Shown: positions 45,006 to 49,103 of the stretch, one piece after another
How positions within the stretch are numbered: position 1 is the first letter of the stretch
Layout: the number at the start of each line of letters is the position of its first letter
Origin: Branchiostoma floridae
Taxonomy: Eukaryota; Chordata; Leptocardii; Amphioxiformes; Branchiostomatidae
Direction of reading: 5' to 3'
DNA: 49,103 nucleotides
Assembly (NCBI RefSeq): GCF_000003815.2
Contig: NC_049996.1
Location: forward strand, 826,756-875,858
Program-made: the position numbers and the translations under genes
The notes under the pieces: generated by a model
What the model was told of the DNA's origin: nothing
The model's database searches: none
What the model saw: the letters and a program-made list of their open reading frames with translations, nothing else

Positions 45006-45897
45006 CTGGGGAGAAATGACGTGCAATAACATTAACTACCAGTGATAAAAAAACAAGAGTCTGTAGGGCACAAACCTCCTGGAAGTAATTGTGCTGTTTG
45101 GTGCAATGTGTACTGAGGTATTTGATACCCTCTCTACCAGGAATAACAATTTCCTTAAGAACTGTTCCAGCTATGATGCTTATTATAACACTAGACAATA
45201 AGGCAGCATAGCAAGCTGAAGCCTAACGTCTGCTTGGAGAATAGCTACATGTACATTGCATAACACAGGAACTATAATACATTGTATTGACATAATTACA
45301 CAGGGTTCTCCCCAGAATTTTTTAGTATAGTGGAGGGGCTGGCAAAAATAACCCGCACCAACGCGCTGCACTTTCATGAAAATGGGTTCATTTTGCAATG
45401 ACAGAGGGTGTCAAATACTACAAGTATAATCAAGGAGGTTATATTCAGAAGGAGATTGGACGGGCTTAATACCCCGTTGCGCGCTATTGTTTAGACCCGC
45501 TAGCTCCCGTGGCGGCCTTTTGTTTACGCCCTCCGGCGGTGCCGCTCTGATCTGATGTTGGGTTCAGGGCATGGCGCCATTTTTAACCGAGCGCCAATCA
45601 GAAGAGCCCGACTGTGACGTCACGCGTCCGAGCTTGGCCGAAGATCACCCGAGGCTGAGATCGGCATGCCGGCAGTTTCCGCGTATTTCCTTATTTGGGA
45701 AGCGCGGGTGACGTGTGCAAAAGGCGGCATCAGGGTTGTAGCCAGCGCCCGTCCTTCCGTCCTTTGACGGAATTTTGCAGCTGGGGACGGAAAAATATTT
45801 TGCCCATTCCGTCCTCTGTGACGGAGAAAATCGACAAAAACTAAAAATCTTGCAAAGATCTCCAAAAATTCCAAGGATTTTTTCACAGCGTCACAGC

Positions 45898-46486
45898 NNN
45901 NNNNNNNNNNNNNNNNNNNNNNNNNNNNNNNNNNNNNNNNNNNNNNNNNNNNNNNNNNNNNNNNNNNNNNNNNNNNNNNNNNNNNNNNNNNNNNNNNNNN
46001 NNNNNNNNNNNNNNNNNNNNNNNNNNNNNNNNNNNNNNNNNNNNNNNNNNNNNNNNNNNNNNNNNNNNNNNNNNNNNNNNNNNNNNNNNNNNNNNNNNNN
46101 NNNNNNNNNNNNNNNNNNNNNNNNNNNNNNNNNNNNNNNNNNNNNNNNNNNNNNNNNNNNNNNNNNNNNNNNNNNNNNNNNNNNNNNNNNNNNNNNNNNN
46201 NNNNNNNNNNNNNNNNNNNNNNNNNNNNNNNNNNNNNNNNNNNNNNNNNNNNNNNNNNNNNNNNNNNNNNNNNNNNNNNNNNNNNNNNNNNNNNNNNNNN
46301 NNNNNNNNNNNNNNNNNNNNNNNNNNNNNNNNNNNNNNNNNNNNNNNNNNNNNNNNNNNNNNNNNNNNNNNNNNNNNNNNNNNNNNNNNNNNNNNNNNNN
46401 NNNNNNNNNNNNNNNNNNNNNNNNNNNNNNNNNNNNNNNNNNNNNNNNNNNNNNNNNNNNNNNNNNNNNNNNNNNNNNNNNNNNNN
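45898..46486. other. Assembly gap (589 N) inside the nested transposon
   Basis: Run of N; open frames spanning it have no meaning. Confidence 0.99.
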
Positions 46487-46780
46487 GAACAGGAAATTTG
46501 GGAACGCGACCCGCCCTTGCTCTAGAAATGTGTCAGAGAGAATTGATTTTATTTTCCGCGCTGAAAAACAAATGACGCAACTAATAGTAAGAGCCTATGT
46601 GATCAACCCCGCTCCCCATATAAGGAGATTCCCGGGAAAATCTGGCTGTTCCGGGGAGGGAGGGGGAGGGATCCCACCCCGCTATAATAGGACCGCGCCG
46701 GATCAAACCGTGAGTGATTCTTTCAAGTGATTCGTTGTACATGCTCGCCGACTCGCCGTCTATGTTTCCAATCTTTGTAA

Positions 46781-46863
46781 AGTGTTAAAATGCTACTTAC
46801 CTCGTTCAGATGAGCTGAAGTAAGTGTTAAAATGCTACTTACCTCGTTCAGATGAGCTGAAGT
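46781..46863. repeat. 42-bp tandem duplication in the nested transposon
   Basis: AGTGTTAAAATGCTACTTAC plus CTCGTTCAGATGAGCTGAAG starts at 46781 and again at 46823, identical. Each copy reads GAG|GTAAGTAGC on the minus strand, a strong splice-donor consensus. Confidence 0.95.
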
Positions 46864-48989
46864 GTGTTGTGTTAATCGACGGTTTCTCTCATCGGCGACG
46901 GTAGGAATCGACGTGAACTTTGATACGACTTAACTAAGTAAGAAGCAAAAGGCCGGTGTTGAAAATGTTTTATTCTCGCCGATGTGAGGGCGCCGTTATC
47001 CCTTGTATGTGCTATTGTGCTTGTGCTTGTGTATATTTCTCGTAGGACGTAGATACGTAATAAATTTGTGTTGTACTAAACGTGCTGTTTCTTTTCTGTG
47101 CAAATTCTGACGCTTACAATCTTACCCTCATACCAGCAATCTGTGCGATCACTGCGGTGGCGGTAGCATCGGCCCCTTTCCTAAATAAAATCCAGCGTAA
47201 AACCCTCGTGTAATTTCTTTTACCAAAACAGATGTATTAACAGCTCAAAATGCTGGAAATAGCGTTTCAGAGGGTCTAGATTTCAAAATTTTCCGGGGGA
47301 GCATGCCCCCGGACCCCCCTAGGAACGTCGCGCCTTTGGCGCGACATCTCGCGCCTACGGCGCTCGATAGGATTTTCAGTCAAATGTGCGGGGGACGGAA
47401 AATGATTTCGGGCTGGCTACAACCCTGGGCGGCATCATTTGGACAAGACGCTGACGGCCATTTTGATGTGTGTTTCACCGCTGTACGATCGACATGGGTG
47501 AGTTTATAAGCATTTTTGTGGATGCGTACGGGATTTTTTTGCTCGAAAATATGAAAAATGTTCTGTATTAAATGTCTCCATAAAAATTATTTAACAAATT
47601 TCCCACCGAAACTGACGAATTTCCTGGATAGTTTAATGCTTTGGTGACCCATTGAAATATTGTTTGTCATTGGACTCAGTTTAGATTTACTGGACTCTGC
47701 GTTTGAGTTTTGCTTTATTTTTGTGTTAGTACGGACTCCGTGGATCCATCACACTCATGGGCAGGGTGGGAGGTTATATGTACTAGCGACATGGGATTTT
47801 GTAGTCGATATTTTGGTCATTACGCCTAATCGTTTGTAGTTCAACCCGGTACACGCGGCGACATCATATCCACTTGTTTATGTGACGTTAACATTGTACA
47901 TCTAGGTTCCCAGTCTTATCGAGTCCATGTTTGTGCTTTTCAGAAAACTACCGAGGAAGGGAAGACCACTAAATCGACGCCATAGTGGATACGGCCTTGC
48001 CGAAAAGGCCACGTAGTTCGGAATAAAATTTACGTATCTGAACCAAGAGTGGTAATCATCGTGTTCTGTTTTTAGTTAAATATAACGTTTCTTCTAAATA
48101 ACGTTACAATAAGTGTTTCTTGGGAACCTCCGATCAAATAGTTCAGACAATTTCTAGTCGGTATTCTGACTTGACGGTTAACTTGACGGTAGCGATGAAT
48201 AAAGATTTCCCTCCCCCTACCCATAGTCTATTTATTTCCGCTACGCAAGACAATTGTTGCAGAAAAGTATGAACGATCTTGAAGGTAAGAATTTTTGATG
48301 GTCTTAAAATACATATTATCGTTTAGAAAATGAACTTCTAGATGCAATACGTTAGTTTAAATGCAGTGGCAGTTAAATACATGTATAATTTGTGACAGTG
48401 AGGTCAGCTTAGCTAAACCGCACGTATTACAAGTAAAAATGTTACTGCTATAGCTATCGCTAGTTCTGTGTTGTCTGCAAGACAGTCAGGTGCCTTCGAT
48501 TCTTCAAGAACTTCTTCAAAACCACTCAAAACCCGTTTTAAAGTCACTGTTTCCAGTGCGAGTTATCTTGAAAAAGACTGTAAACAAAGGACCCTTGCTT
48601 GCCTGCGTATGCAGATCGGGGGGTAATTAGCACCTCGACGTAAAGTTGTTACTTCTCACCTGAGGGGAACATCACTGAATGAAGGCAAATTGTGTCCAAT
48701 CTCCTTCTGAATATAACCTCCTTGGTATAATATACTGTTGTTATTCCTTTGTTGTGAAGTGGCAAAACTACTATTGTTTTGATCATTGCTCATTCACAAG
48801 TTTTTGCAGACAATGCTGACTGGAAAAGTGATGCCACTTGGTACAAAAATCTGTGAATTGTCATTAATCTTAGCAAAACTAACAAAGAAAATAGGGAAGA
48901 AACACACTAAATTTGAAAAATAGTATAGTGGAGCTGGCTGAGAGTATAGTGGAGGGCCTCCCTTATTCCACTCTCTGGGGAGAACCCTG

Positions 48990-49103
48990 ATTACAGTTCA
49001 GGTTTTAACGTACATTAGGCCTCTCCGGATACCCGGCCCATCCTTGCAAAAACCTGCCGACCTAAGCCTTTGTCCACTGCTAATAGGGGTGCACCAGTAC
49101 AGA
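48990..49103. other. BBS9 upstream intron, no feature seen
   Basis: Right of the outer transposon; no exon with PTHB1 similarity on the minus strand. The remaining 5' exons must lie beyond the window. Confidence 0.4.

Larger units (their letters stand above)
45731..47427. mobile_element. Nested hAT-type transposon with perfect 8-bp target duplication
   Basis: Ends CAGGGTTGTAGCCAGC (45731-45746) and the exact inverse (47412-47427). GGCGGCAT flanks both sides (45723-45730 and 47428-47435). 8-bp target duplication plus CAGGG ends fit the hAT superfamily. Subterminal CCGTCC / GACGG pairs recur near both ends. The middle carries a 589-N gap, a 42-bp duplication and a segment GGGGGAGCATGCCCCCGGAC followed by a GTCGCGCC-TTT-GGCGCGAC hairpin. 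No transposase frame is visible; it could lie in the gap. Confidence 0.93.
45301..48989. mobile_element. hAT-like transposon (outer element) with 6-bp target duplication, interrupted by a second transposon
   Basis: Ends CAGGGTTCTCCCCAGA (45301-45316) and its exact inverse (48974-48989). ATTACA flanks both sides (45295-45300, 48990-48995). An internal perfect 30-bp inverted repeat (45431-45460 against 48695-48724) supports one element. Without the nested insertion and its duplication it would be about 2.0 kb. A CpG-rich promoter-like part lies left of the insertion (45470-45720). Right of it are small plus-strand splice-like signals (ATGG|GTGAGT at 47494, CAG|AAAAC at 47943), but no transposase frame. 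It lies in the BBS9 intron upstream of exon 45005. Confidence 0.85.

Noticed and set aside
45006-45300. Further upstream BBS9 exon
   Set aside because: No minus-strand frame matches the expected FLPGFLLPGPLAY region; the exon must lie beyond the transposon, outside the window.
45775-46575. 266-codon open frame
   Set aside because: Most of it is N from the assembly gap. The same applies to frames across 2046-2236, 16078-16177, 23095-23448 and 40307-40406.

Overview
This is animal (metazoan) nuclear DNA, most likely from an amphioxus (Branchiostoma). It has compact exons with GT-AG introns, no operons, CpG-rich promoter DNA, dense SINEs and small DNA transposons, and assembly gaps. The genus is inferred from repeat style and from gene order; the species cannot be fixed from this window.

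Two protein-coding genes can be supported, both partial and both on the minus strand. (1) BBS9/PTHB1, a subunit of the ciliary BBSome coat, occupies 45005 down to about 21940. I place 15 exons whose splice phases join correctly. They match the vertebrate protein from about residue 207 to the C-terminus, and an AATAAA signal lies about 180 bases past the stop codon. The 5' exons lie beyond the right edge, and one internal exon (about 40 residues) is missing, probably in the gap at 40307-40406. (2) BMPER/crossveinless-2, a secreted BMP modulator, starts at 8683 inside a CpG-rich block. Exon 1 (signal peptide) and exon 2 (start of the first VWC domain) are present, and the rest lies beyond the left edge. 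Vertebrates carry BBS9 and BMPER as neighbours in the same head-to-tail order, so the window shows ancient conserved microsynteny.

Layout from left to right: 1-8088 is BMPER intron 2, with a MITE, a SINE, a CGTACG-rich patch, a T-box-like motif cluster and a tandem array that duplicates the exon 2 splice donor. 8089-8683 holds BMPER exons 1-2, and about 8590-9230 is CpG-rich promoter DNA. 9230-21940 is intergenic, with tandem and foldback repeats, an assembly duplication around a 100-N gap, and a repeat-poor candidate regulatory stretch near 12.85-13.68 kb. 21940-45005 is BBS9, with an 11.8 kb intron and many SINEs and MITEs. 45301-48989 is a transposon with CAGGG...CCCTG ends that carries a second, nested hAT-type element with a perfect 8-bp target duplication.

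BBS9 acts in ciliary membrane traffic and BMPER in extracellular BMP signalling. There is no obvious biochemical link, so their linkage is more likely kept by shared regulatory DNA (inference). I found no CRISPR array, rRNA, functional tRNA or novel enzyme system. The less ordinary signals are the duplicated splice donor at BMPER exon 2, the nested transposons, and a foldback element with a promoter-like core.
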